NCBI GenBank assembly: GCA_016870155.1
Contig: VGCE01000007.1
Location: 1-64,000, forward strand
Length of the DNA: 64,000 nt
Origin: Actinomycetota bacterium
Lineage (GTDB): Bacteria; Actinomycetota; Thermoleophilia; Miltoncostaeales; Miltoncostaeaceae
Reading direction: 5' to 3'
Shown here: positions 22,472 through 30,732 of the stretch, in pieces
Position numbering within the stretch: the first letter of the stretch is position 1
Layout: each line of letters opens with the position of its first letter
Position numbers and translations under genes: made by a program
Notes under the pieces: model-generated
Told to the model about the DNA's origin: nothing
What the model saw: the letters and a program-made list of their open reading frames with translations, nothing else
The model's database searches: none

Positions 22472-23274
22472 CAGCGGCTCCCCGCCTCGAGTGCCGCGCG
22501 CACCGCGGCCGTGAGCGCCGCAACGTCGCGTGGCACCCTCGCAACGGCCATGGCCCCGCGCCAGTCCATGTCGGCCACCGCATCCAGCGGCATGCCGTGC
22601 TCGTCGGTGACGATCACCCCGGCCTCCTTGGCGATGAGGATCGCCGCGGCGATGTCCACGATGCGCCCGGGGCGCAGCACCGCCAGGCCATCGAGCCGCC
22701 CCAGTGCCACGTACTCGATCGACAGCGCCAGCGATCCCAGGCTTCGGATGCGGCTGGCATGCGTCAGGTGATCCATTGCCGCGGTGAGCCTGCGCGGGGA
22801 TGCGCCCTCCACCACCGTGAGCCACAGGCCGCGGTACTCGCGGGTGCGCATCGGCTGGCCGTCCACCATGACGCCCTGCCCGCGCACGGCCACCACGGTC
22901 TCGCCGGTGCCGAGGTGCCGCAGCAGCCCCACGCGGACGTCCGACAGCCGGGGCCCGTCGGTGGCCGCCAGCGACACCGCGAACTCGGGCAGGCCGCGCC
23001 GGGCGTTGCGGCTGCCGTCGATGGGATCCACGATCACCAGCGCGCCGTCGCCCCCGAACGAGCGCTCGCCCACCTCCTCCGAGATCAGGTCGAACCCCAT
23101 GCCGTCGGCGTGCGCCTGCTCGAGCACCTCGATGATCGCCGCCTCGGCGTCGCGGTCGATCACCAGCGTGGTGTCGCCGCCCTCGCCCTGGCCAACCTCG
23201 GTGCCCCGCTCGTGGGGCGGGACGAGCGCCACGGCCGCGGCCGCCCGGTCGGCGGCACGGGTGAGGACGTCCAC
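22471..23274 (-). CDS. Inositol monophosphatase-fold phosphatase, archaeal-like
   Basis: This is the second IMPase-family protein in the window. It carries ISEEVGE near residue 66, VIVDPIDGSRNARRGLP near 85-101 and GRIVDIAAAILIAKEAG near 202. DPIDGSRN instead of DPLDGTTN resembles archaeal-type IMPase/FBPase and glucosamine or inositol phosphatases. It differs clearly from the protein at 174, so the two are not recent duplicates. GTG 23274 gives a typical N-terminus. A TTG at 23319, overlapping the DUF1015 stop, is an alternative. It is in a coupled set with DUF1015 upstream and a 55-aa membrane gene downstream. Confidence 0.8.
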   Translation of the reverse strand: MDVLTRAADRAAAAVALVPPHERGTEVGQGEGGDTTLVIDRDAEAAIIEVLEQAHADGMGFDLISEEVGERSFGGDGALVIVDPIDGSRNARRGLPEFAVSLAATDGPRLSDVRVGLLRHLGTGETVVAVRGQGVMVDGQPMRTREYRGLWLTVVEGASPRRLTAAMDHLTHASRIRSLGSLALSIEYVALGRLDGLAVLRPGRIVDIAAAILIAKEAGVIVTDEHGMPLDAVADMDWRGAMAVARVPRDVAALTAAVRAALEAGSR

Positions 23275-23293
23275 CCAGGCCGCGTCCGAGGCG

Positions 23294-24529
23294 TCAGTCG
23301 GCCAGCGGCTGGAAGGCAACGCCCGTGAGGAGCTTGGGGAAGAAGTAGGTGGACTTCTGGGGCATGACGCCGCCCTCCTCGGCCACGGCCGTCACCTGCT
23401 CGGTGGGGATGTGGCGCACGATCAGGGCGGCGGCGGCGCGGCCCGAGCGCACGGCGTCCCAGGCGTCGCGGGCGTCCTTGGTGTAGGTGAGCAGCCCCTC
23501 ATGCGCCAGGTGCGCCTGGTCGCCGCCAAGCGCCGGCACCAGCAGGTCGCGCTCGAGCACCGCGAGGTCGAGCCGCTCGGCGGCAGTGGCGCCTTCGCGC
23601 GGGGCGGTGAGCAGCATCGCCCGGTCGGGAAGCACCAGCCCTGCGGCCACCTGATCGGCGGGGGCGCCGTCGAGCGCCGCCTGCAGCGCGTCGAGCGAGT
23701 CGTCGAGCGGGATGACGTCCAGATGGTCCTCGGCCCCGGCCGGCCACTGCGTGAGCACCCGGTGGGTGGGCAGCACCACCAGGCCGTCGTCGTCCAGCGA
23801 CGTGAGGCCCATCAGCACGAAGTCGTACGCGCGGTCGTCGTCGCCGTCCTCGGCGCGCCGCTCGTCGCGGTAGGCCAGGGCCGTCTCGTAGCGGTGGTGG
23901 CCGTCGGCGATGAGGATCCACCTGCCGGCAAGTGCCTGCTCTATCGCCGCGAGGCGCCCGGGGTCGGTGATGGTCCACAGGCGGTGCACGGTGCCGTCGT
24001 CGTCGGTGATTACGGCATCGGGATCGCCCTGCACGGCCGCCGCCGCCCAGGCCTCGCCCGCCGGGTCGGGGTAGAGCCCGAACACCGGCGAGAGCTGCAC
24101 CTTGGTGGCGTTCATCAGCCGCAGGCGCTCCTCCTTGGGGCCCGCGTGCGTGCGCTCGTGCGGCCGCACCACGCGGGTGTCATACGGCTCGGCGCCCACC
24201 ACGGCCACGATCGTCTTGCGGGTGCGGTGGCTGCCGTCGGGAAGGTCGAACTCCTGCGTCCAGGCGATCATCACCGGCTGGTCGTGGCGCGCCAGCACGC
24301 CCCGCGCGGTCCAGTCGGCAATGGTGGCCGCCACGGTGTCGTAGGGGATGCTCGGCAGGTCGATGCCCACCACGTTCCACGGGTTTCGCGACGCCAGCTC
24401 GTCCCGGTACTCGGGTCCGATCACGTCGTATGGGGGAGCCACGAGAGTCTGCATGTCGCCGGCCACGGCGGGGTCGAAGACCAGGGCTCGGAAGGGGCGC
24501 ACGCGCGCACCGCGGAAGTCGTCACTCAC
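23294..24529 (-). CDS. DUF1015 family protein
   Basis: This conserved protein of 411 aa opens VRPFRALVFDP and VAPPYDVIGPEYRDEL, the family signature. It also contains ILIADGHHRYETALAYRDER near residue 205, a conserved His-rich stretch that looks like an active site, and ends PQKSTYFFPKLLTGV. Some DUF1015-related proteins have been linked to nucleotide-dependent amino-acid kinases, but no role is established for this one. GTG 24529 has TAGTGT 8 nt upstream, so it is likely leaderless; two upstream codons of the longer frame are ignored. Confidence 0.85.
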   Translation of the reverse strand: MSDDFRGARVRPFRALVFDPAVAGDMQTLVAPPYDVIGPEYRDELASRNPWNVVGIDLPSIPYDTVAATIADWTARGVLARHDQPVMIAWTQEFDLPDGSHRTRKTIVAVVGAEPYDTRVVRPHERTHAGPKEERLRLMNATKVQLSPVFGLYPDPAGEAWAAAAVQGDPDAVITDDDGTVHRLWTITDPGRLAAIEQALAGRWILIADGHHRYETALAYRDERRAEDGDDDRAYDFVLMGLTSLDDDGLVVLPTHRVLTQWPAGAEDHLDVIPLDDSLDALQAALDGAPADQVAAGLVLPDRAMLLTAPREGATAAERLDLAVLERDLLVPALGGDQAHLAHEGLLTYTKDARDAWDAVRSGRAAAALIVRHIPTEQVTAVAEEGGVMPQKSTYFFPKLLTGVAFQPLAD

Positions 24530-24673
24530 GTGACGGCACACTACCTGCCGGGGTGACGGCGGGCGCCGGCGTTCCAGGGTTCGGTCGTCGTTGCCATGCG
24601 GCTCGGGGCCACCGGCACGTCACCGGGTCCGGTAAGGCCTCTCAACCCTGTGCCGAATACGGAGGACGTCGCC

Positions 24674-25111
24674 GTGCGCTTGCCCCACGTATCACTCATC
24701 GCGCTTGCGCTGGCCGCGACTGCCGCCGCTGGCCTCGTCTCTGGTTGCGGCGATTCCTCGCCGTCAACCACGGCCGCCGCGACGAAGAACGCATCGGGCG
24801 CCGCGGAGCCGCTAAACCAGCGCGTGTGTAGCGGCTACTTCGCTCCAACCGACCTCGTCGTCGTCAACTTCACCAATGAGAGCTCGTACCCGCTTGACGG
24901 CAACGCATGGATCACCCGTCAGCAGCAGAAGCGCTATGACCGGTTCAGGCTGCCAGCAAAGAGTGCCCCCGCTACACATAGGTGCTCGGGCGGCTGGTCG
25001 GCAGGCATCGACCTCAAGACGGACATCACGTGGAAGCGGGGTGAGCCCGATGACATCGCGCGCCAGTACCTCGGCTTCAAGAACAGGAACGTGGGATCGG
25101 ACCTCGTGTAA
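24674..25111 (+). CDS. Lipoprotein of unknown function, probably truncated by a nonsense codon
   Basis: The encoded 145-aa product has a signal peptide and lipobox VSGCG near residue 22, then a Ser/Thr/Ala linker and a beta-rich domain (VVNFTNESSYPLDGNAWIT). The start GTG has GGAGGA ten bases upstream. The gene ends in an abrupt TAA after GSDLV, but the same frame stays open for another 55 codons with protein-like sequence (see next entry). Codon use is less GC-biased than in neighbours, suggesting weak selection or transfer. Function is unknown. Confidence 0.65.
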   Translation: MRLPHVSLIALALAATAAAGLVSGCGDSSPSTTAAATKNASGAAEPLNQRVCSGYFAPTDLVVVNFTNESSYPLDGNAWITRQQQKRYDRFRLPAKSAPATHRCSGGWSAGIDLKTDITWKRGEPDDIARQYLGFKNRNVGSDLV

Positions 25112-25279
25112 TGCTGCACGTCGGGCTTCAACGATTCGGTCTCGCTTTCCGACCCGGGAAACTCGACGGTGTTCAGGACGGATGATCAGGGCGCGGAACT
25201 GCCCTTCACCACCACCATCGCGCTCGAGTCCGTGCGCGGAGGGATACCCCACTTCACTGTGGCCTTCCGGGATCGCTAG
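25112..25279 (+). pseudogene. In-frame continuation of the lipoprotein beyond TAA
   Basis: After TAA the frame continues CCTSGFNDSVSLSDPGN, then PFTTTIALESVRGG, then HFTVAFRDR, ending in TAG just before a REP-like palindrome. The composition and alternating hydrophobic pattern look like the missing end of the beta domain, including two further cysteines. Either the gene carries a nonsense mutation, or the stop is read through, or it is a sequencing error. Confidence 0.65.
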
Positions 25280-25280
25280 C

Positions 25281-25349
25281 CCCCGGTGTCAGGCACCTAA
25301 CCAACTCGCGCGCGTTTTGTGACCCTCGGTTAAGTGCCTGACACCGGGG
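25281..25349. repeat. REP-like inverted repeat, second copy
   Basis: Arms 25281-25302 and 25328-25349 pair with one mismatch. The sequence CCCCGGTGTCAGGCAC plus TAACC is the same as in the palindrome at 989-1062, while the inner 25 bases differ. It lies between the broken lipoprotein and the helicase gene. Confidence 0.8.
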
Positions 25350-25371
25350 TTCGTCCGGCGGGCGGCTTACC

Positions 25372-28347
25372 ATGAGTTGTCCTTTGCTCGAGGACCTCAC
25401 ACCCCAGCAGGCCGAGGCCGTCACCCACGCGGGTGGGCCCCTGCTGGTGCTTGCCGGGGCGGGCGCCGGCAAGACGCGCGTGCTGTGCAACCGGCTCGCC
25501 TGGCTGGTGAACGAGGGGGCCGACCCCGCGGAGATCCTGGCGCTCACCTTCAGCGCCAAGGCCGCGGCTGAGCTTCGCGAGCGCGCCGAGGCGATGATCC
25601 CCGGCAGCCACGAGACCCTGCGGGTGACCACCTTCCACTCGTACGCCCTCGACCTGGTGCGCACGCTCGGCACCGACCGCGACCTGGCGCCGGTGCTGCA
25701 GCCCGCCGGCACCGAGGAGCGCGTGCTGGTGCTGCTCGACCGGTTGGCGGACCTGCATCTGGTGGACCGCGAGCACGACCTTCGCACCAACCCCGTGCAG
25801 GTGGTGCGCGGGTTCGTCGACCGCATCGACCGCTGCCGCGACGAGCGCGTTGACCCCCGCCGATACGAGTCGTGGGCCCAGGCGGCGCTGGATGGCGCCC
25901 GCAGCAGCCGCGACGCCGCCGACGCGCGTCGCGAGGTGGAGTTCGCCCGGGTGTTCCGGCTTCACGACGAGTGGCTGTCGGAGGTGGGCCTCGAGGACTT
26001 CGGCCGGCAGATCACCCGTGCCATCGACCTCGTGGCCGAGCACGCCGACCTGCTCGACATCGCCCGCTCGCGCGCCCGGCATGTGCTGGTGGACGAGTTC
26101 CAGGACACCAACCACGCCCAGGCCGAGCTGCTGTACATGGTCAGCGCCAGGTCCGACTCCCTCGTGGTGGTGGGCGACGACGACCAGGGCATCTACCGCT
26201 TCCGCGGGGCATCGGCCAAGAACATGGCCGACTTCCGGCTGAAGTTCCCCGAGGCGCCGGTGGTGCGGCTCGAGCTCAATCACCGGTCAACCCAGGGCAT
26301 CCTCGACGCCGCGCATGCGGTGGTGGAGCCCATCGTGGCGCGCGAGCCCAAGGTCCTGAAGGCACTGCCCGACGCCACGGGCCCCATGCCGGAGTTCTGG
26401 ATGGCGCCCGACCCGGCGGGGCAGGCGCGCGCCGTGGCCGCCGAGATACTGCGCCTGGCCGACGCGGGCACGCCGTATGAGCAGATGGCGGTGCTCATGA
26501 AGGCCGTGCGCACCGAGGGCCGCTCGATCGTGGCCGAGCTCGAGCAGGCGGGAATACCCCACCAGGTGCACGGCGGCACCGACCTGTTCGACCGGCGCGA
26601 GGTGCGCCTGGCGCTGGCGTGGATGCGCGCGGCCACCGACCCCACCGACTCCATCGCGCACCTGCGCGTGGCGGCTGATCCCTCGCTTGGCCTGCCCTGG
26701 GCCCCGGCCGCGCAGGTGGTGAGCGAGGCGGCGGCCGAGGGGCGCCACATCACCGGCCCGCTGGCCGACCTGGCCGAGGGCCCGGCGGCGCGCGAGCTGC
26801 TGGACGGCCTCGGGCGCACGGCCGCAGTGGGCGCCCCGCTCGACCTGGTGCGCGAGGTGCTCGACCGCACGGGCATCCGCGTGCGGGCGCTGGCCCTGGG
26901 CGGCGCGGAGGGCGCCGCGCGCCTGGCCGACCTGGCATCGCTGGAGCGCCTGGCCCGGGAGATCGCCGAGTCGACGCCCGGCATCGACGCCCCGGGCCTC
27001 GTGCGCCGCCTCGACGGCCTTGCGGGCGTGGGGTTCCGGGCGTCGGGCGGCGCGCCCGAGCGCCTGGGCGTGCAGGTGATGACCATCCACCAGTCCAAGG
27101 GGCTGGAATTCGACGCCGTGTGGGTGCTCGGCCTGGTGCACTTCAACTTCCCGGGGCGGGATCGCAGCCGCACCGATATTCCCGACGCCCTGCTGCCCGA
27201 GGCCCTGCCGCGCGGCAAGGACGCCCACGAGGCCGAGCAGCGCCGCCTGGCCTACGTGGCCATGACCCGCGCGCGCCGGCACCTGTATCTCTCGGCTTAC
27301 CGCGCCGGCGACAACGGAATGGGGCAGAGGCCGTCGGCGTTCTACGAGCAGGCACGCGTCGCGGTGGGCGACCCCGCGTACATCGAGGTGGGTGCCGCTC
27401 CCGAGCGCGCGGTGCTCGACGCCGTGGCCACGGCCAGGTCACGCCTTGAAGATGCGGTGAACCGCGCGGCCGAGGCGGGGGCCGAGGCAGGGGCCGAGGC
27501 CGACGCCGACGTGGCAGCGCTGGTGGAGGATGCCGCCGAGGCCGCCCGCGCGCTGGTGGCCGCGCGCGCCGACGTGCTGGCCGGCCCCGTGGCCACCGAT
27601 CCGCCGGCTCCCGAGCCCCGCGTGCCCCGCCCGGGCCTGCAGCTCAGCCCCACCGACATCGCGCGCTACATGGGCTGCCCCCTGGCCTACCGCTTCGCGT
27701 CGGTCGACCGCGTGCCGCCGCGGTGGGATCCCAACCGGGCGATCGGCAACTCCATCCATGCGGCGCTCGAGGCGTGCTTGCGCGAGGGCGTGCCGGACGA
27801 CGGCGCCGACAAGGTGATCGCCCGCTTCGCCGTGGAGATGAAGCGCCGCGGCGCGGCCGACACCGCGGTGGGCCAGCAGGCCATGGACCGCGTGCGCGAG
27901 AACGTGCCCAAGTACCTCGACCGCGTGAGGAAGAGCGGCGTGCGCCCGGTGGGCGTGGAGCGCGCGTTCAGCCTGAAGGTGGGCCCGCACGTGGTGCACG
28001 GTCGCATCGACCGCATCGACTCCCACCCCCAGGGCGGGCACCAGCTGGTGGACTACAAGAGCGGCCGCGCGCCCTTCCGCGAGACCGACGCCGGGCGCCT
28101 GGTGTTGATCACCTACATCGAGGGCGCGCGTGATGCCTGGGGCATCGAGCCCCGCGGCGCGGTTCTGGAGTACGTGCTCGACGCCGAGACCCGCCCGGTG
28201 AGCCCCGACGGCCAGGAGCGCGCCGAGGCCATGGAGCAGGTGCGCGAGGTCGCCGACGCCATATCGGCCGGCCAGTTCGATCCCACCCCGGGGTGGGCCT
28301 GCCGCACGTGCGACTTCAACATGATCTGCCCCGCACAGGACCGTTAG
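25372..28347 (+). CDS. UvrD/PcrA-type helicase fused to Fe-S PD-(D/E)XK nuclease domain
   Basis: This 991-aa superfamily-1 helicase-nuclease is probably for double-strand-break or recombination repair. Helicase motifs are Walker A LAGAGAGKTRVL near residue 26-37, motif II VLVDEFQDTNHAQ near 240, motif III VGDDDQGIYRFRGAS near 265, motif V MTIHQSKGLEFDAVWV near 570 and motif VI RRLAYVAMTRARRHLYLS near 625. The C-terminal nuclease domain (about 755-991) has VDYKSGR near 893 and cysteines at GCPLAYRF (near 768) and CRTC...C near 976-985. That is the one-plus-three cysteine pattern of AddB/Cas4-type [4Fe-4S] nucleases. It is neither classical AddA nor UvrD, but close to actinobacterial single-chain helicase-nucleases. 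Confidence 0.92.
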   Translation: MSCPLLEDLTPQQAEAVTHAGGPLLVLAGAGAGKTRVLCNRLAWLVNEGADPAEILALTFSAKAAAELRERAEAMIPGSHETLRVTTFHSYALDLVRTLGTDRDLAPVLQPAGTEERVLVLLDRLADLHLVDREHDLRTNPVQVVRGFVDRIDRCRDERVDPRRYESWAQAALDGARSSRDAADARREVEFARVFRLHDEWLSEVGLEDFGRQITRAIDLVAEHADLLDIARSRARHVLVDEFQDTNHAQAELLYMVSARSDSLVVVGDDDQGIYRFRGASAKNMADFRLKFPEAPVVRLELNHRSTQGILDAAHAVVEPIVAREPKVLKALPDATGPMPEFWMAPDPAGQARAVAAEILRLADAGTPYEQMAVLMKAVRTEGRSIVAELEQAGIPHQVHGGTDLFDRREVRLALAWMRAATDPTDSIAHLRVAADPSLGLPWAPAAQVVSEAAAEGRHITGPLADLAEGPAARELLDGLGRTAAVGAPLDLVREVLDRTGIRVRALALGGAEGAARLADLASLERLAREIAESTPGIDAPGLVRRLDGLAGVGFRASGGAPERLGVQVMTIHQSKGLEFDAVWVLGLVHFNFPGRDRSRTDIPDALLPEALPRGKDAHEAEQRRLAYVAMTRARRHLYLSAYRAGDNGMGQRPSAFYEQARVAVGDPAYIEVGAAPERAVLDAVATARSRLEDAVNRAAEAGAEAGAEADADVAALVEDAAEAARALVAARADVLAGPVATDPPAPEPRVPRPGLQLSPTDIARYMGCPLAYRFASVDRVPPRWDPNRAIGNSIHAALEACLREGVPDDGADKVIARFAVEMKRRGAADTAVGQQAMDRVRENVPKYLDRVRKSGVRPVGVERAFSLKVGPHVVHGRIDRIDSHPQGGHQLVDYKSGRAPFRETDAGRLVLITYIEGARDAWGIEPRGAVLEYVLDAETRPVSPDGQERAEAMEQVREVADAISAGQFDPTPGWACRTCDFNMICPAQDR

Positions 28348-28357
28348 GGTCTTCGCC

Positions 28358-29224
28358 GTGACCACCCTCGAGCCCGGGCGCCCCGTGGAGGGCGTGTTCG
28401 CCGTCCGCCGCAAGGAGCGGCGCATGAGCCGCAAGGGCTCGCCCTACCTTGCGCTCACCCTCGGCGACGCCACCGGCACCATCCCGGCGGTCATCTTCGA
28501 CGAGCCCGACTGGTTCGCCGGGCAGTTCGAGGAGGGCGATCGCGTGCGCGTGACCGGCGAGGTCACCGACCGGGGTGGGCGCTCGGTGCTGCGCGTGCGC
28601 TCGCTGCGCCCCGCCGAGGCGGCCGACGCAGACGTGCAGCTCATCCCCCGCAGCCACCGCGACCCCGAGGACATGTGGGGATACGTGCTGGGGCTGGCCG
28701 ACGAGGTGCACGACCCTGCGCTGCGGTCGCAGCTGGGTCGCATGACGGACGACGCCACGCTGGCCGAGGCCTGGCGCACGGTGCCCTGCACCCGGTCGGG
28801 CCACCACGCCTACCTGGGCGGGCTGGTGGAGCACACGGTGGGCGTGGCCATGCTGTGCCAGAGCCTCTGCACCTGGCACCCGAGGCTCGACAGCGACCTG
28901 CTGGTCACCGCCGCACTGCTGCACGACATCGGCCATACCCGCAACTGGGAGGTCCGGGCCGCCACCGTGGAGCAGACCGACGAGGGCAAGGCGCTCGGCC
29001 ACCTGGCCATCGGCCTGCAGATGGTCGACCAGGCTGCTCGCGCATCGGGCGTGGACGACGAGCACCGCCTCGCCCTGCTGCACGCCATCGCCTGGCACCA
29101 CGGCCCGCCCGCCGGCCAGCACGTGGGCCAGGCATCGGCCGAGGCCATCGCGCTGTGGCGCGCGAACTCCATGGAGGCGGGCGTAAAGGCCCGCATGGAG
29201 GGCGCGAGCGCCCTCGACGACTAG
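28358..29224 (+). CDS. OB-fold plus HD-domain protein, YhaM-like 3'-5' exoribonuclease
   Basis: The protein (288 aa) has an N-terminal OB-fold (about 1-90, with GSPYLALTLGDATGTIPAVIFDE) and a C-terminal HD phosphohydrolase domain. HD residues are visible at GGLVEHTVGVA near 157, LLHDIGHTRNWE near 188 and AIAWHHGPPAG near 245. This order matches YhaM/CBF1-type nucleases that trim RNA or DNA from the 3' end. TAGGGT 7 nt before the GTG indicates a leaderless start 10 nt after the helicase stop. The stop shares CTAG with the stop of the pstS remnant. Confidence 0.85.
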   Translation: MTTLEPGRPVEGVFAVRRKERRMSRKGSPYLALTLGDATGTIPAVIFDEPDWFAGQFEEGDRVRVTGEVTDRGGRSVLRVRSLRPAEAADADVQLIPRSHRDPEDMWGYVLGLADEVHDPALRSQLGRMTDDATLAEAWRTVPCTRSGHHAYLGGLVEHTVGVAMLCQSLCTWHPRLDSDLLVTAALLHDIGHTRNWEVRAATVEQTDEGKALGHLAIGLQMVDQAARASGVDDEHRLALLHAIAWHHGPPAGQHVGQASAEAIALWRANSMEAGVKARMEGASALDD

Positions 29225-29432
29225 CGCGCCGCCTTCAGTCGCGCCCTGGCCTTGGCCAGCAGCGTGGCGGGCACCGGTGCGTAGCCCAGCCCCGGCAACC
29301 TGCGCTGGGCCCCGTCACTCAGGAAGTACTTCAGGGTCGCGCGGGTGGACGCGCTCATCTTCGGCTGCTTCCGCACCACCGCGTAGGCCTCGATGGTGAT
29401 GGGGTAGGCCCTCGGCGCCAGATGCCGGCGGA
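29221..29432 (-). pseudogene. C-terminal remnant of phosphate-binding protein PstS
   Basis: About 62 codons read as the end of PstS: AYPITIEAYAVVRKQ, then TLKYFLSDGAQ, then GYAPVPATLLAKARARLK. There is no start codon or signal peptide. The frame begins exactly at the ychF stop and ends in a TAG that overlaps the stop of the HD protein. No other pst gene is present. A deletion or rearrangement seems to have joined ychF to the last fifth of a former pstS. Confidence 0.72.
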
Positions 29433-30551
29433 TCAGACGTTGAAGCGGATCTGCAAGACGTCGCCTTCCTGCACGACGTAGTCCTTGCCCTCCACGCGCG
29501 CCAGGGCCACCTCGCGCGCCTTGGCGAACGATCCGCACTCCACCAGCTTGTCCCAGGGCACGACCTCGGCGCGGATGAACCCGCGCTCCATGTCGCTGTG
29601 GATCTTCCCGGCGGCCCTGTCGGCCGGGGTGCCACGGGGGATCGGCCAGGCGCGGGCCTCGGGCGGCCCGGATCCGGTGAAGAACGTGATGAGGTCGAGC
29701 AGGCGGTAGCCGGCCTGGATCACCGCGTCGGCCCCGCGGGTGGTGCCGAGGCCCATCTCCTCGGCGAACTCCGCGGCCTCCCCGGGGTCCATCTCAGCCA
29801 GCTCGAGCTCCACGCCCACCGGCAGCGCCAGCGCCTGCGCGCCCTGCTCGGCGGCGTAGGCCGCCACATCGGCGGGCGGGTCGCCCGGGTCGTCGGTGCT
29901 CACCAGGTAGAGCACGGGCTTGGCGGTGAGCAGGCCCATGGCCCTGCCCACGGCGATGGCGTCGTCGTCGGCCATGGTGCGCACGGGCAGTCCGGCCTCG
30001 AGCTGGGCGGTAATGGCCTCCAGCGCCGCGGCCTCGGCCTTGGCGTCGGCGTCGCCGGCGCGCACGCCCTTCTGCACCTTCTCCATGCGGCGCTCCACCT
30101 GGCCGGCGTCGGCGAGGATGAGCTCCTCGTCCACGGCCCTGGCGTCGGCCAGGGGGTCCACCTCGCGCTCGAGCGGGTGGGGCACCTCGGCGTTGGCGAA
30201 CCCGCGCAACACGTGCACCGTGGCCTCGAGCTCGCGGATGCGGCCGAGTGCCTGGCCGCCCAGGCCCTCGCCCTGGCCCGCGCCCTCGCTGAGCCCGGCG
30301 ATGTCCACCACCTCCACCTGCGCCTGCACGCGGTTGGGGATGTCCTGCACGTCGGCGATGGCGTCGATGCGCGGGTCGGGAACGCTCGCCACCCCCACGT
30401 TGGGATCGCGTGTGGTGAAGGGGTAGGGCGCGACCTCCGCCTCGCTCCCGGTGACGAGGTTGAAGAGAGCGGTCTTGCCGGAGTTGGTAAGGCCTACGAG
30501 CCCGAGTTGCAGATCAGGCCCCGCCGAACCCGATGCGGCCGTTGGCGTCAC
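29433..30551 (-). CDS. ychF: Ribosome-binding ATPase YchF (OLA1)
   Basis: This Obg-family P-loop protein hydrolyses ATP and binds the ribosome; it is linked to stress responses. It has 372 aa. G1 is GLTNSGKTALFNLVTG near residue 20, G3 VDIAGLSEGAGQGEGLG near 77, followed by a coiled-coil insertion (about 140-190) and a C-terminal TGS domain (about 290-372) ending EGDVLQIRFNV. Most family members have NVGKST in the loop; here it is NSGKTA. The GTG start lies inside the upstream 72-aa gene, overlapping by 38 bp. A pstS remnant begins directly after the stop. Confidence 0.93.
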   Translation of the reverse strand: MTPTAASGSAGPDLQLGLVGLTNSGKTALFNLVTGSEAEVAPYPFTTRDPNVGVASVPDPRIDAIADVQDIPNRVQAQVEVVDIAGLSEGAGQGEGLGGQALGRIRELEATVHVLRGFANAEVPHPLEREVDPLADARAVDEELILADAGQVERRMEKVQKGVRAGDADAKAEAAALEAITAQLEAGLPVRTMADDDAIAVGRAMGLLTAKPVLYLVSTDDPGDPPADVAAYAAEQGAQALALPVGVELELAEMDPGEAAEFAEEMGLGTTRGADAVIQAGYRLLDLITFFTGSGPPEARAWPIPRGTPADRAAGKIHSDMERGFIRAEVVPWDKLVECGSFAKAREVALARVEGKDYVVQEGDVLQIRFNV

Positions 30552-30732
30552 CCGGCAGCACCCGCATGTACGTCACCTTGCCGAGGTCGATGGCGTTGTC
30601 GCCCTCCTCGGACGCCACCTCGTGGAACCCAACGCCACCAAGCGCGCCCCGGAGGGCGGCGACGGAGTCATCCTCAACGGTGAGGAGGAGCACGCCACCG
30701 CCCTCGAGGCCCAGCTCTATGCGTCGGCTCAC
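30514..30732 (-). CDS. 72-aa protein of unknown function
   Basis: This small protein has alternating hydrophobic strands (RRIELGLEGGGVLLLTVE, AIDLGKVTYMRVLP) and resembles short DUF3107-like proteins in size and layout only. The GTG overlaps the stop of the radical SAM gene as GTGA, and its end overlaps ychF by 38 bp. That makes a three-gene coupled unit. The overlap pattern is the main evidence that it is real. Confidence 0.6.
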   Translation of the reverse strand: MSRRIELGLEGGGVLLLTVEDDSVAALRGALGGVGFHEVASEEGDNAIDLGKVTYMRVLPGDANGRIGFGGA

